DNA from: RPQJ01 sp963846315 | Lineage (GTDB): Bacteria > Pseudomonadota > Gammaproteobacteria > Steroidobacterales > Steroidobacteraceae | DNA length: 64,000 nt | Assembly (NCBI GenBank): GCA_963846315.1 | Contig: CAWJVM010000016.1 | Location: 62,001-126,000, forward strand | Direction of reading: 5' to 3' | Shown here: piece by piece, positions 47,903-56,016 of the stretch | Numbering within the stretch: the stretch's first letter is position 1 | Layout: every line of letters begins with the position of its first letter | Made by a program: the position numbers and the translations under genes | Notes under the pieces: model-generated | What the model saw: only the letters and a program-made list of their open reading frames with translations | Database searches by the model: none | Told to the model about the DNA's origin: nothing

Positions 47903-48036
47903 CGGACGACCCGTTGCAGCGCGGCACCCCGCCGGGATCGCTGCGTTATTTCGCCGTGCTCTACGCACCCGAGCGGGCGCGACCGCTGCTCGGCGCTCTT
48001 TATGCTTTCGAAGCGGAGAACCGGGACGCACCGTAA
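47899..48036 (+). pseudogene. squalene/phytoene synthase-like N-terminal remnant
   Basis: 45 codons in a frame that starts with ATG overlapping the rmuC stop. It reads MTDDPLQRGTPPGSLRYFAV and then LYAPERARPLLGALYAFEAE before ending NRDAP stop. This is the usual start of short squalene/phytoene synthase-family proteins (about 250 or more residues), where the sequence should go on with the first Asp-rich motif. All catalytic parts are missing, and what follows is a heptamer repeat region, so this looks like a deletion relic. Confidence 0.65.
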
Positions 48037-48069
48037 GCACAGCTGACATCAGCGGCTCGACACTCAATA

Positions 48070-48111
48070 ATCACTATTCACTATTCACTATTCACTAATC
48101 ACTCTTCACCA
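48070..48111. repeat. TTCACTA heptamer tandem array before yciK
   Basis: Six seven-base units (ATCACTA, three TTCACTA, ATCACTC, TTCACCA) end three bases before the yciK ATG. The array occupies the place of a ribosome binding site, and none is visible. Confidence 0.85.
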
Positions 48112-48114
48112 ACC

Positions 48115-48879
48115 ATGCCCGCCCCTGCTGCCGCTGACGTTCGCCGCTATGTTCCAGCCGACAACCTGCTCGCCGACCGGGTCATCCTGGTCACGGGTGC
48201 CAGTGGCAGCATCGGCGGCGCACTCGCGCGCGCCTGCGCGCGACTGGGTGCACGCGTGATCCTGAGTGGCCGGTCGGTGAAGAAGCTGGAGAAGGCCTAC
48301 GACTCAATCATCGCGGATGGCAGTCCACGGCCCTCGATCGCACCACTCGACTTCGAGAAGGCCGACGCCGCCGCTTACGACGGATTGGCGGACGCCATCG
48401 GCAGCGAGTTCGGCCGCCTCGACGGGCTCGTCCACCTCGGCGCCATCCTCGGCGACCGTTCGCCGATCGCGCATTACGACGTGCCGACGTGGCTCAAGGT
48501 GATGCACGTCAACGTCAACGCGCCCTTCATCCTCACGAAGATCGTGCTGCCGCTGCTGGGCAAGTCGACGGATCCGTCGATCGTGTTCACGACCAGCGGC
48601 GTGTCGATCAAGGGGCGCGCCTACTGGGGCGCGTATGCCGCTTCGAAGTTCGCGAACGAAGGAATGATGCAGGTGCTCGCGGACGAACTGGCGACCGACT
48701 CGCCGATCCGTTCAAACAGCGTCAACCCGGGCGCCGTGCGTTCACCGATGCGCGCCAAGGCCTATCCGGGCGAGGACGCCGGGAAACTGACGCCGCCCGA
48801 GGCCGTGCTGGCGCCGTTCCTGTACTTGCTCGGCCCCGACAGCCGTGGCGTTACCGGCTGCCGCTTCGACGCGCAGTAG
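48115..48879 (+). CDS. yciK: YciK-family short-chain dehydrogenase
   Basis: 254 residues. Rossmann SDR with VILVTGASGSIGGALARACA, LVHLGAILGDRSPI, catalytic Ser in FTTSGVSIKGRAYWGAY and YAASK (Tyr and Lys intact), and VNPGAVRSPMRAKAYPGEDA. The family is conserved next to mupP/ubiG but its substrate is unknown. The 3' end overlaps the convergent RluB-like gene by 29 bases. No Shine-Dalgarno; a TTCACTA array precedes the start. Confidence 0.92.
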   Translation: MPAPAAADVRRYVPADNLLADRVILVTGASGSIGGALARACARLGARVILSGRSVKKLEKAYDSIIADGSPRPSIAPLDFEKADAAAYDGLADAIGSEFGRLDGLVHLGAILGDRSPIAHYDVPTWLKVMHVNVNAPFILTKIVLPLLGKSTDPSIVFTTSGVSIKGRAYWGAYAASKFANEGMMQVLADELATDSPIRSNSVNPGAVRSPMRAKAYPGEDAGKLTPPEAVLAPFLYLLGPDSRGVTGCRFDAQ

Positions 48880-49681
48880 ATTTCTTGCGTCGGTCCGGGG
48901 CTGGCCTGGGCCGCGGCCGCGGCTTGAGGCCAGAGTCGCCCCGGTCGCGGCCCGCCAACGTGTAGAGCGGATCGAGTTGTTCGCCCTCGAGTGCGCGCGA
49001 GCGGCCTCGCGGCAAGTCGCGCGGCAAGGCGATCGGGCCCCACTTCACCAGCATCGTGCGGCTGATCTTGAGACCCGCCGAATCGAACAGGGCGCGGATT
49101 GCGCCGCGCGGCAGCGTGCGCTCGCTCGCAACCCTGAACCACATGTTGGTGCCGCTGGGGCCTGAAGGCTCGACGGCGCTGAACGTGACCGTCTGCCCTT
49201 CGACGTCGACCACCGTCGGCATATCGGGCCACGGTTCTTCCAGGCTCGGCCGCAATGCGCGCACGCGGTACTCGACCGGGATCTCGTGATTGTGCCGGGC
49301 AATCGCCAGGGCGAACTTGCCTTCGCTGGAGAGGATCAACAGGCCGTCCTCGCCGAACCCGAGGGCGTTGACCGCCACCCAGCGACCGGCGTGCAACGCC
49401 GGCAGGTTCATCTCGACGCTCTCGCGATCGTCGCCCGCCCGGCTGCGCAGCATTTCACCCGTGGGCTTGTGATACAGGATGACCTGCAGTTTGCGGTCCA
49501 CCGCGAGCAGGCGTGTGACGTCCTTGCCATCGACCACGACGCGTTCGCCCTGCTGCAGCGCGTGACCAATCTCGGCCGGACGGCCGTTGACCAGCACGCG
49601 TCCTTCGCGAATCCAGGCTTCGACCTGGCGGCGCGAACCGATGCCGTGCTGCGCCAGCAGCTTGTGCAGGCGTTCGCTCAA
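48851..49681 (-). CDS. RluB-like 23S rRNA pseudouridine synthase homologue lacking the catalytic Asp
   Basis: 276 residues with the RluB layout: S4 RNA-binding domain (about 1-60, ERLHKLLAQHGIGSRRQVEA), pseudouridine synthase core (about 65-240) and a basic C-terminal tail. The core motif that in RluB reads GRLDVNTxGLL is here NALGFGEDGLL, so the catalytic Asp is Gly108. The downstream basic motif usually reading EGRNREVRR is also changed (ERTLPRGAIRALFDSAGL). The active-site Tyr in VEYRVRA is kept. The reading frame is clean. It is placed after scpB, the usual position of rluB, so it may be a divergent, possibly inactive RNA-binding homologue. Confidence 0.88.
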   Translation of the reverse strand: MSERLHKLLAQHGIGSRRQVEAWIREGRVLVNGRPAEIGHALQQGERVVVDGKDVTRLLAVDRKLQVILYHKPTGEMLRSRAGDDRESVEMNLPALHAGRWVAVNALGFGEDGLLILSSEGKFALAIARHNHEIPVEYRVRALRPSLEEPWPDMPTVVDVEGQTVTFSAVEPSGPSGTNMWFRVASERTLPRGAIRALFDSAGLKISRTMLVKWGPIALPRDLPRGRSRALEGEQLDPLYTLAGRDRGDSGLKPRPRPRPAPDRRKKSTARRSGSR

Positions 49682-50331
49682 CGGATTTCCGCGTCCAGGT
49701 CGACGGTCGTCGCGGGATCCAGGTCGAGCGTGGCCGACTCCTCGGCCAGCGCAGCCTCTGCCGCGGCAATTGCGGCCGGCAGGTCCAGCTGTTCCTTGAT
49801 GTCTTCGAGGTCACGCAATTCGGCGAGCGTCGGCAGGTCGTCCAGGCTCTTCAGGCCGAAGTAGTCGAGAAACTCACGCGTGGTGCCGAGCAATTCTGGA
49901 CGCCCCGGAACTTCACGGTGGCCGACCACGCGGATCCAGCTGCGTTCGTGCAGCGTCCGCATGATCGTCGTCGCGACCGTGACGCCGCGGATGTCTTCGA
50001 TCTCGCCACGCGTGATCGGCTGGCGATAGGCGATCAGGGCCAGCGTCTCCAGCAGCGCGCGCGAATAGCGGCTCGGCCGCTCCTGCCACAGCCGCGACAC
50101 GACGTCCGCGTGCTGCGGGCGGATCTGCACCCGCCAGCCACTCGCCACTTCACGCAGTTCTACACCGCGATCTTCATAGCTCTGCTGCAGCTCCGCGAGC
50201 GCAGCCGACACTTCCTCGGCCGGCGGACGCTGACCCTCGTCGAACAGCTCGAGCAACTGCTCGACCGTCACGGGGCGGCCGGCGGCCAGCAGCACGGCTT
50301 CGACGACGCCGCTCAGGGGGTGTTGGGTCAT
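49678..50331 (-). CDS. scpB: segregation and condensation protein B
   Basis: 217 residues. Two winged-helix domains: VVEAVLLAAGRPVTVEQLLE with LQQSYEDRGVELREVASGWR, and LALIAYRQPITRGEIEDIRG with TTREFLDYFGLKSLDDLPTL. It works with ScpA and SMC in chromosome condensation. Overlaps scpA by four bases and the RluB-like gene by four bases. Confidence 0.95.
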   Translation of the reverse strand: MTQHPLSGVVEAVLLAAGRPVTVEQLLELFDEGQRPPAEEVSAALAELQQSYEDRGVELREVASGWRVQIRPQHADVVSRLWQERPSRYSRALLETLALIAYRQPITRGEIEDIRGVTVATTIMRTLHERSWIRVVGHREVPGRPELLGTTREFLDYFGLKSLDDLPTLAELRDLEDIKEQLDLPAAIAAAEAALAEESATLDLDPATTVDLDAEIR

Positions 50332-51257
50332 GATTCGGTGCCTTGCGGGCCCTGCTGGACCCGGTCATCCAGGACGTCGATCTGGTCCGCCTGGCGGGGA
50401 GTGCCGGCGCGCACATGGATCGGCGCATAGGGTTCGGACTGCACGATCTCGATCAGCCCCTCGCGGAGCAGTTCGAGGATCGCGATGAATGTGACGGTGA
50501 CGCCCATGCGCCCTTCTTCGGCACGGAACAGCGTGACGAACTCGACGAATGCCTGCGAGCGCATCGTGCCAAGCACTTCGGACATGCGCTGGCGCACCGA
50601 GAGCCGCTCACGGCTGATGTGATGGTGCGCGAACATCTCGGCGCGACCCATCACGTCCTTGAGTGCAACCAGCATCTCCTGCAGCGAGACATCTGGCTGC
50701 AGCCTGACGACGCGACGCTCGATGAGTTCGGCCGACGCCGGGAACGTGTCGCGATCGATGCGATGCAGTTCCTCGATGTCCATCGCCGCACGCTTGAAGC
50801 GCTCGTATTCCTGCAGGCGGCGCACGAGTTCCGCGCGCGGGTCCGCCTCTTCGTCGCCGACGGCCGCGGGTCGCGGCAGCAGCATGCGTGACTTGATCTC
50901 GGCCAGCGTCGCGGCCATCACCAGGTATTCGCCCGCGAGTTCAAGCTGCATGCCGCGCATCACGTCGATGTACGACATGTACTGGCGCGTGATCTCTGCG
51001 ATCGGGATGTCGAGGATGTCGAGGTTCTGCCGGCGGATCAGGTACAGCAGCAGGTCGAGCGGTCCTTCGAAGGCCTCGAGGAAGACCTGCAGCGCGTCCG
51101 GCGGGATGTACAGGTCCTTCGGCATCTGCGTGACCGGCTCGCCATCGACCACGGCGAAGGGCATTTCACCCTGCTCGTGCGTTTCCGGTGCGTGCGGCTC
51201 GGCCGGCGGCTGGTGCCCCAGCCCGCCTTCGATCAACTTCAGGTCCGGTTTGGTCAT
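50328..51257 (-). CDS. scpA: segregation and condensation protein A
   Basis: 309 residues from ATG 51257 (MTKPDLKLIEGGLGHQPPAE). The kleisin N-terminal domain VFLEAFEGPLDLLLYLIRRQ, DILDIPIAEITRQYMSYIDV, and a C-terminal winged helix with VTVTFIAILELLREGLIEIV. It bridges SMC heads together with ScpB. The first 70 residues are a polar extension. Between trpS (13 bp) and scpB (overlap). Confidence 0.93.
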   Translation of the reverse strand: MTKPDLKLIEGGLGHQPPAEPHAPETHEQGEMPFAVVDGEPVTQMPKDLYIPPDALQVFLEAFEGPLDLLLYLIRRQNLDILDIPIAEITRQYMSYIDVMRGMQLELAGEYLVMAATLAEIKSRMLLPRPAAVGDEEADPRAELVRRLQEYERFKRAAMDIEELHRIDRDTFPASAELIERRVVRLQPDVSLQEMLVALKDVMGRAEMFAHHHISRERLSVRQRMSEVLGTMRSQAFVEFVTLFRAEEGRMGVTVTFIAILELLREGLIEIVQSEPYAPIHVRAGTPRQADQIDVLDDRVQQGPQGTES

Positions 51258-51270
51258 GCGTCGTCCTGGC

Positions 51271-52488
51271 TCAGCGGTACGCAAGGCCCATCGCCTGCTT
51301 GACGTCATCGATGGTCTGGCCAGCGACGGCGCGTGCCTTCTCGCAGCCCTCCGCGATGATGCCGCGCACCAGGTCCGGATTGTCCTCGTATTCCTGCGCA
51401 CGCTGGCGCATGCCGGTGACTTCCTCGACGATCTTGTCGATCACGGGCTTCTTGCACTCGAGACAGCCGATGCCCGCCGACCGGCAGCCCTGGTCGACCC
51501 AACGCTGGGTATCGGCATCCGAATAGAGCTTGTGCAGGTCCCACACCGGGCACTTCTCGGGATTGCCAGGGTCGGTGCGCCGAGCGCGCGCCGGATCCGT
51601 CTGCATGGTCTTGAGCTTCTTCGCGACCTCGTCCGGATCCTCGCGCAAGCCGATCGTGTTGCCGTACGACTTCGACATCTTGCGGCCGTCGAGACCCGTG
51701 ACCTTCGGTGTCGAAGTCAGCAGCGCCTCCGGCTCGGTCAGGATCGTGCGACCCGTGCCTTCGAGGTACCCGAGCAGGCGCTCGCGGTCGGCCAGCGTCA
51801 GGCGCGAATTGCCGTCGAGCAACGCATGCGCCCTCAGCAACGCATCGTCCTGGCCCTGCTCCTGGTAGCCCTTGCGCAGGTCGCGATAAATCGCTGCGTT
51901 CTTGCTGCCGAGGTTCTTGATCGCCCGTTCCGCCTTGGCCTCGAAATCTTCCTCGCGGCCGAAGACGAAGTTGAACCGCCGTGCGATCTCGCGCGTGATT
52001 TCGACGTGAGCGACCTGATCCTCACCGACCGGCACACCCATAGGGCGGTACAGCAGGATGTCGGCGCTCTGCAGCAGCGGGTAGCCCAGGAAGCCGTAGG
52101 TGGCGAGGTCCTTTTCCTTGAGTTGCTCCTGCTGGTCCTTGTACGTCGGCACGCGCTCGAGCCAGCCGAGTGGCGTGATCATGGAGAGCAGCAGGTGCAG
52201 TTCTGCGTGCTCCGGCACACGGGACTGGATGAACATCGTGCAGACCGCCGGGTTCAGTCCCGCCGCCAGCCAATCGACGACCATGGCCCACGCAAAATCC
52301 TCGAGGTGACGGGTGTCGTCGTACCCCGTCGTGAGCGCGTGATAGTCGGCAATGAAGAAATAGCAGTCGTACTGGTACTGGAGTTCGGTCCAGTTCTTCA
52401 GCGCGCCGTGGTAGTTGCCGAGGTGCAGGCTGCCCGTGGGGCGCATTCCGGAAAGCACTCGGCGCGGTGTCGTGACGGTAGAACTCAA
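51271..52488 (-). CDS. trpS: tryptophanyl-tRNA synthetase
   Basis: 405 residues. Class I signature RPTGSLHLGNYHGALKNW near residue 18 and KMSKS in GLDGRKMSKSYGNTIGLR. Compared with the short E. coli form (about 334) there is a C-terminal region with CRSAGIGCLECKKPVIDKIV, a known longer type with a Cys pair. It begins the trpS-scpA-scpB-rluB-like transcription unit. Confidence 0.95.
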   Translation of the reverse strand: MSSTVTTPRRVLSGMRPTGSLHLGNYHGALKNWTELQYQYDCYFFIADYHALTTGYDDTRHLEDFAWAMVVDWLAAGLNPAVCTMFIQSRVPEHAELHLLLSMITPLGWLERVPTYKDQQEQLKEKDLATYGFLGYPLLQSADILLYRPMGVPVGEDQVAHVEITREIARRFNFVFGREEDFEAKAERAIKNLGSKNAAIYRDLRKGYQEQGQDDALLRAHALLDGNSRLTLADRERLLGYLEGTGRTILTEPEALLTSTPKVTGLDGRKMSKSYGNTIGLREDPDEVAKKLKTMQTDPARARRTDPGNPEKCPVWDLHKLYSDADTQRWVDQGCRSAGIGCLECKKPVIDKIVEEVTGMRQRAQEYEDNPDLVRGIIAEGCEKARAVAGQTIDDVKQAMGLAYR

Positions 52489-52603
52489 ACGGGTTCCCTG
52501 CGACCGTGTCGCCGTAGAATCATTTAAATATCAGCGGCTTGCTAGACAAACATCGGGTGTTTACTGAACCCGACTCGACCCGCCAAGCCAGCGGAAAGGC
52601 GCG

Positions 52604-52609
52604 ATTATA
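52604..52609 (-). promoter_or_regulatory. -10 element for trpS-scpAB
   Basis: Perfect minus-strand TATAAT in the 141-base gap, about 115 bases before the trpS start. The position 17 bases further upstream reads TGAACG, a weak -35, at the yciO stop. Confidence 0.4.
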
Positions 52610-52629
52610 CGCAGCCGCCCCGGCCGCGT

Positions 52630-53253
52630 TCACTCGAACGCAGAGACATCACCCTTGCCGCGACGCACGATGACCGGCGCGCCACTCGACAGGTCCACCA
52701 CGCTGCTGGGTTCGATGCCGCCCGTGCCCCCGTCGATCACGAGGTCGACCAGGTGATCGAGCTTGTCCTTGATCTCCTGCGGGTCGGTCGGGGTTTCCGC
52801 TGCGCCCGGCAGCAACAGCGTCGAACTCATGATCGGCTCGCCCAACTCGGCCAGCAGCATGCTCACGATCGCGTTGTCGGGTACACGGATGCCAATGGTC
52901 CGTCGTTTCGGGTTCTGCAGCCGCTTGGGCACTTCCCGCGTGGCCTCGAGCAAGAAAGTGTAGGGGCCGGGCGTGAATGCTTTCAGGGTGCGGTACTGAC
53001 TGTTGTCGACCCGGGCGTATTTCGCGATTTCCGAGAGGTCGCGGCAGACCAGCGTGAAATTGTGATTCTTCACGTCCACGTCGCGAATGCGCCGGATGCG
53101 CTCCATGGCTTCCTTGTCGCCGATCAGGCAACCAAGTGCGTAACTGGAGTCCGTCGGGTAAACCACGACACTGCCATCGCGGATGGCGGCGATGGCCTGA
53201 CGCACCAGGCGCGGCTGCGGATTCTGCGGGTGAATGGATATCAGAAATGCCAT
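52630..53253 (-). CDS. yciO: YciO/TsaC-family L-threonylcarbamoyladenylate synthase-like protein
   Basis: 207 residues from ATG 53253 (MAFLISIHPQNPQPRLVRQA). YrdC-fold: DGSVVVYPTDSSYALGCLIG, KNHNFTLVCRDLSEIAKYAR, AFTPGPYTFLLEATREVPKR and GIRVPDNAIVSMLLAELGEP. TsaC relatives make threonylcarbamoyl-AMP for tRNA t6A; YciO members have weaker or unclear activity. Divergent from yciB with 85 bases between the starts. Confidence 0.9.
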   Translation of the reverse strand: MAFLISIHPQNPQPRLVRQAIAAIRDGSVVVYPTDSSYALGCLIGDKEAMERIRRIRDVDVKNHNFTLVCRDLSEIAKYARVDNSQYRTLKAFTPGPYTFLLEATREVPKRLQNPKRRTIGIRVPDNAIVSMLLAELGEPIMSSTLLLPGAAETPTDPQEIKDKLDHLVDLVIDGGTGGIEPSSVVDLSSGAPVIVRRGKGDVSAFE

Positions 53254-53338
53254 GAAACTCGCCCAGCCGCGGGTGTCACGGCCAAGTTGGTATGATACGC
53301 GCCCCTTTGTGGACCTGCCCCGAGCGCACCCCAGCCCG

Positions 53339-53899
53339 ATGCAAATGCTTTTCGACCTGCTGCCCGTCGTGTTTTTCTTCATCGCTTACAAGATGGCGGG
53401 CATCTACGTCGCGACGGCGGTCCTGATCGTCGGCGTGCTGGTGCAGACGGCAATCAGCTGGTTCAGGCACAAGAAGGTGAGCCCCATGCTGCTCACCTCG
53501 GCCGTCCTGGTGCTGGTGTTCGGCGGCCTCACCCTGATCATTCACGACGCGACCTTCATCAAGTGGAAGCCGACGATCGTGAACCTGCTGTTCGCGGGTG
53601 CATTCCTCATCAGTCAGTTCATGAAGGGACCGACCATCGTCCAGCGACTGATGGGCGAGCAGATGAAGCTCGAACCCGCGTCGCTCTGGACACGCCTGAA
53701 CCTGATGTGGGTCGGCTACTTCATCGTGTGCGCGGTGTTGAACCTGTACGTCGCCTATAACTTCAGCGAAAACGCGTGGGTGAACTTCAAGCTGTTCGGC
53801 CTGATGGGCCTGACGATCGTCTTTGCGTTGGCGCAGGGCTACTGGCTGGGCCGCAAGCTCGACCAGGCCGAAGCTGGCGGCGCCGCGCCGACCGAATAA
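53339..53899 (+). CDS. yciB: inner membrane-spanning protein YciB (septation protein A)
   Basis: 186 residues from ATG 53339 (MQMLFDLLPVVFFFIAYKMA). Five hydrophobic helices, with ISWFRHKKVSPMLLTSAVLV, FIKWKPTIVNLLFAGAFLIS and NLMWVGYFIVCAVLNLYVAY as family hallmarks. Linked to cell-envelope maintenance at the septum. First gene of the yciB-yciI-bolA-ppiC unit. A TATGAT -10-like box is at 53291-53296. Confidence 0.95.
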   Translation: MQMLFDLLPVVFFFIAYKMAGIYVATAVLIVGVLVQTAISWFRHKKVSPMLLTSAVLVLVFGGLTLIIHDATFIKWKPTIVNLLFAGAFLISQFMKGPTIVQRLMGEQMKLEPASLWTRLNLMWVGYFIVCAVLNLYVAYNFSENAWVNFKLFGLMGLTIVFALAQGYWLGRKLDQAEAGGAAPTE

Positions 53900-53913
53900 G
53901 CCGGAATTCATCA

Positions 53914-54213
53914 ATGTGGTACGTGATCATCGGCCAGGACGCTCCCAACGCACTCGAGATCCGCAGGCGAGTGCGCCCTGCGCATCTCGAACGTGCAAAA
54001 CAGCTCGTCGATGAAGGACGCATGCTCGTCGCCGGCCCCTGCCCTGCCATCGATTCACCGGACCCCGGTCCAGCCGGCTTTTCGGGCAGCGTCATCATTG
54101 CGGCGTTTGCGTCGCTCGCCGACGCGAAGGCCTGGGTAGCTGCGGACCCTTACGTCACGGAAGGTGTGTTCGAGTCCACAGACGTCCGACCATTCGTGAA
54201 GTCGCTGCCATGA
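53914..54213 (+). CDS. yciI: YciI-like protein
   Basis: 99 residues from ATG 53914 (MWYVIIGQDAPNALEIRRRV). Ferredoxin-like fold of the YciI family: RPAHLERAKQLVDEGRMLVA, GPCPAI, GFSGSVIIAAFASLADAKAW and DPYVTEGVF. The His in PAHLER and Asp in ADPY are the conserved pair. Enzymatic role unknown. It lies 14 bases after yciB and overlaps bolA by four bases. Confidence 0.92.
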   Translation: MWYVIIGQDAPNALEIRRRVRPAHLERAKQLVDEGRMLVAGPCPAIDSPDPGPAGFSGSVIIAAFASLADAKAWVAADPYVTEGVFESTDVRPFVKSLP

Positions 54214-54503
54214 CCCAGATGAATACACCCACCCGTGCCGAAAGACTGGAAGCCCGGCTGCGGACGGCTTTGCAGCCTGCGGAACTGCAGGTCATCGACG
54301 ATAGCCACTTGCATGCTGGTCACGCAGGCGCCGCCGGCGGGCACGGCCACTTCACCGTGCAGCTCGTTTCTGAACGATTCGCGGGCCTGCCTGTCGTACG
54401 GCGGCACCGGCTCGTGTACGAAGCCGTCGGTGACATGATGACCACCGATATCCATGCGTTGTCGATCCAGGCGCTGGCGCCTGGCGAAGGCTCGCTGGCC
54501 TGA
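54210..54503 (+). CDS. BolA-family protein
   Basis: 97 residues. BolA fold with the LQVIDDSHLHAGHAGA loop (His residues used for Fe-S or glutaredoxin partnership), HFTVQLVSERFAGLPVVRRH (the FxGL...RHRLVY core) and IHALSIQALAP. Typically acts with monothiol glutaredoxin in iron-sulfur handling. A short member between yciI and the PPIase gene. Confidence 0.92.
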   Translation: MTQMNTPTRAERLEARLRTALQPAELQVIDDSHLHAGHAGAAGGHGHFTVQLVSERFAGLPVVRRHRLVYEAVGDMMTTDIHALSIQALAPGEGSLA

Positions 54504-54570
54504 CGACGACGCTTTCCCAATTTACGCGTCCACCCGGACGCCCTGACGATCCATCCATAGAGGCTCATCG

Positions 54571-55428
54571 ATGCGAAACCTGAAGACCACCCTCCTGCTC
54601 GGCGCCGCCATTGCGCTTGGCACCACCGCGTGCACGAAGCCGGCAGAAGATGCGGCCAAGCCCGCCAGCCCGACTTCGGCGCCTGCGGCTGCCGAGAAGG
54701 CCTCACCGACGCTCGTCACCGTCAACGGCAAGGTGATCAACGCCCACACACTGGACACGTTCCTGCAGGCCGTCACCGGCAAGCCGGCGGCGGAAGCGAC
54801 CAAGGAGCAGAAGGACGCGCTGCTCGAACAACTCGTGAACATGACGCTTGCCGCCCAGGCCGCGGAGAAGGACGGCATGGCTTCCGCGCCCGACGTCCAG
54901 GCTCGTCTCGACCTGCTGAACACGCAGATCCTCGCCGAGGCCGCGAGCGACAAGTACGTGAAGTCGCATCCGGTGTCGGACGATGAAGTGAAAGCCGCCT
55001 ACGACGCGGAAGTGGCGAACATGCCGAAGGAATACAAGGCGCGCCATATCCTGGTCGAGACGAAGGAAGCGGCGGACGCCATCATCAAGGAACTGCAGGC
55101 GGGCGGTGACTTCGCGAAGATCGCGAAGAAGCAGTCGAAGGATCCTGGCAGCGCCGTCAAGGGCGGCGATCTCGGCTGGTTTTCGGCCCAGACGATGGTA
55201 AAGCCGTTCTCGGAAGCGCTCGCGAAGCTGGAGAAAGGCAAGACGACCACCGAGCCGGTGCAGACCCAGTACGGCTACCACGTGATCCAGCTCGAAGACG
55301 TGCGTTCCCCGACCGCCCCTGCATTCGAAGACGTCAAGGAACAGGTGAAGATGTTCGCGCAGCGAAAGAAGCTGCAGGCCTATCTGGACGATCTTCGCAA
55401 AACCGCAAAGATTCAGAAGACTGACTGA
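54571..55428 (+). CDS. parvulin-type peptidyl-prolyl isomerase, exported
   Basis: 285 residues. N-terminal signal peptide LKTTLLLGAAIALGTTAC with a Cys near residue 21 that could be a lipoprotein site (the lipobox T-T-A-C is weak), then an Ala/Pro-rich linker. The SurA-N-like helical part (about 45-145) precedes the rotamase PpiC domain (about 155-260): EYKARHILVETKEAADAIIK, QSKDPGSAVKGGDLGWFSAQ and TQYGYHVIQLEDVRS. It folds envelope proteins in the periplasm. Last gene of the unit, followed by a strong terminator. Confidence 0.9.
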   Translation: MRNLKTTLLLGAAIALGTTACTKPAEDAAKPASPTSAPAAAEKASPTLVTVNGKVINAHTLDTFLQAVTGKPAAEATKEQKDALLEQLVNMTLAAQAAEKDGMASAPDVQARLDLLNTQILAEAASDKYVKSHPVSDDEVKAAYDAEVANMPKEYKARHILVETKEAADAIIKELQAGGDFAKIAKKQSKDPGSAVKGGDLGWFSAQTMVKPFSEALAKLEKGKTTTEPVQTQYGYHVIQLEDVRSPTAPAFEDVKEQVKMFAQRKKLQAYLDDLRKTAKIQKTD

Positions 55429-55453
55429 CCGTCAAGCGTTTTTTTTGTTGGTC

Positions 55454-55488
55454 ACGGCCGGTTTCCCGAGAGGGGAACCGGCCGTTTT
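55454..55488 (+). terminator. Rho-independent terminator after ppiC-like gene
   Basis: ACGGCCGGTTTCCC-GAGA-GGGGAACCGGCCGT followed by TTTT: a 12- to 13-pair stem. It ends the yciB-ppiC transcript. Confidence 0.9.
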
Positions 55489-56016
55489 CATTGAGCCGGA
55501 CCCGCTATCGCAGCGAGACCTGGCCGCCGGTCTCAGTTGCTCGTCGAGCTCGCGAACCGCTGGGTTCGAAATCAAGGCTACCCGCTGCCCAAGCGGCTAG
55601 TTATTGTAAAATGCTGTCTTGCTTTAGAAAAGACATATAACCCTATGTTTTTTCTATAATTGTCAAAATAGTGTGACGGATTTCACAAAATCTTGGTTTT
55701 GACTCAATTACGTCCAAATCGACGCAAACTGAAGTTCACATATACCCGCTCCCACGGGGCTTTACGGAGCTCGGTAGGTACTTCCGGGCTCATTGAGGGT
55801 TCAGCCCCAGCCCCATGATCTGGTTGCATTTTGACCAGTTCAGACCGCCCAGTCCCCTTCCAGACCGGTTCTCATTAGCCTCGCGTAACTCCGCGAATAT
55901 GTTGAAGTCTTGACCGAGGGGCGTCCCCGGATATAGTTCACACGCAAAGTTAACAATAACCCCCAATGTCAGCCGCATTAGCAATCAGTTCGGAGCCGCC
56001 CTTTTTTGGGCTAGGA
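55489..56016. other. AT-richer non-coding region before the DUF6502 locus
   Basis: About 530 bases between the ppiC terminator and the DUF6502 start. The stretch 55595-55740 is markedly AT-rich compared with the rest of the window. A minus-strand frame of 64 codons (55790-55984, starting MLMRLTLGVIVNFACELYPG) is open but matches nothing I know and has no ribosome site. No tRNA or repeat seen. Confidence 0.6.
55655..55660 (+). promoter_or_regulatory. putative -10 element for the DUF6502-1 operon
   Basis: Perfect TATAAT in the AT-rich stretch; the matching -35 is weak (AAGACA 19 bases before). It lies about 360 bases before the gene, so a long leader or another promoter is possible. Confidence 0.35.

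Noticed and set aside
47899..48036. The 45-codon frame after rmuC as a real small protein
   Set aside because: Its sequence is the start of a larger enzyme family and it ends before any functional motif, so a relic is the better reading.
55790..55984. 64-codon minus-strand frame upstream of the DUF6502 locus
   Set aside because: No homologue recognised, no ribosome site, and it lies in an AT-rich gap; could be a fragment but I cannot support it.
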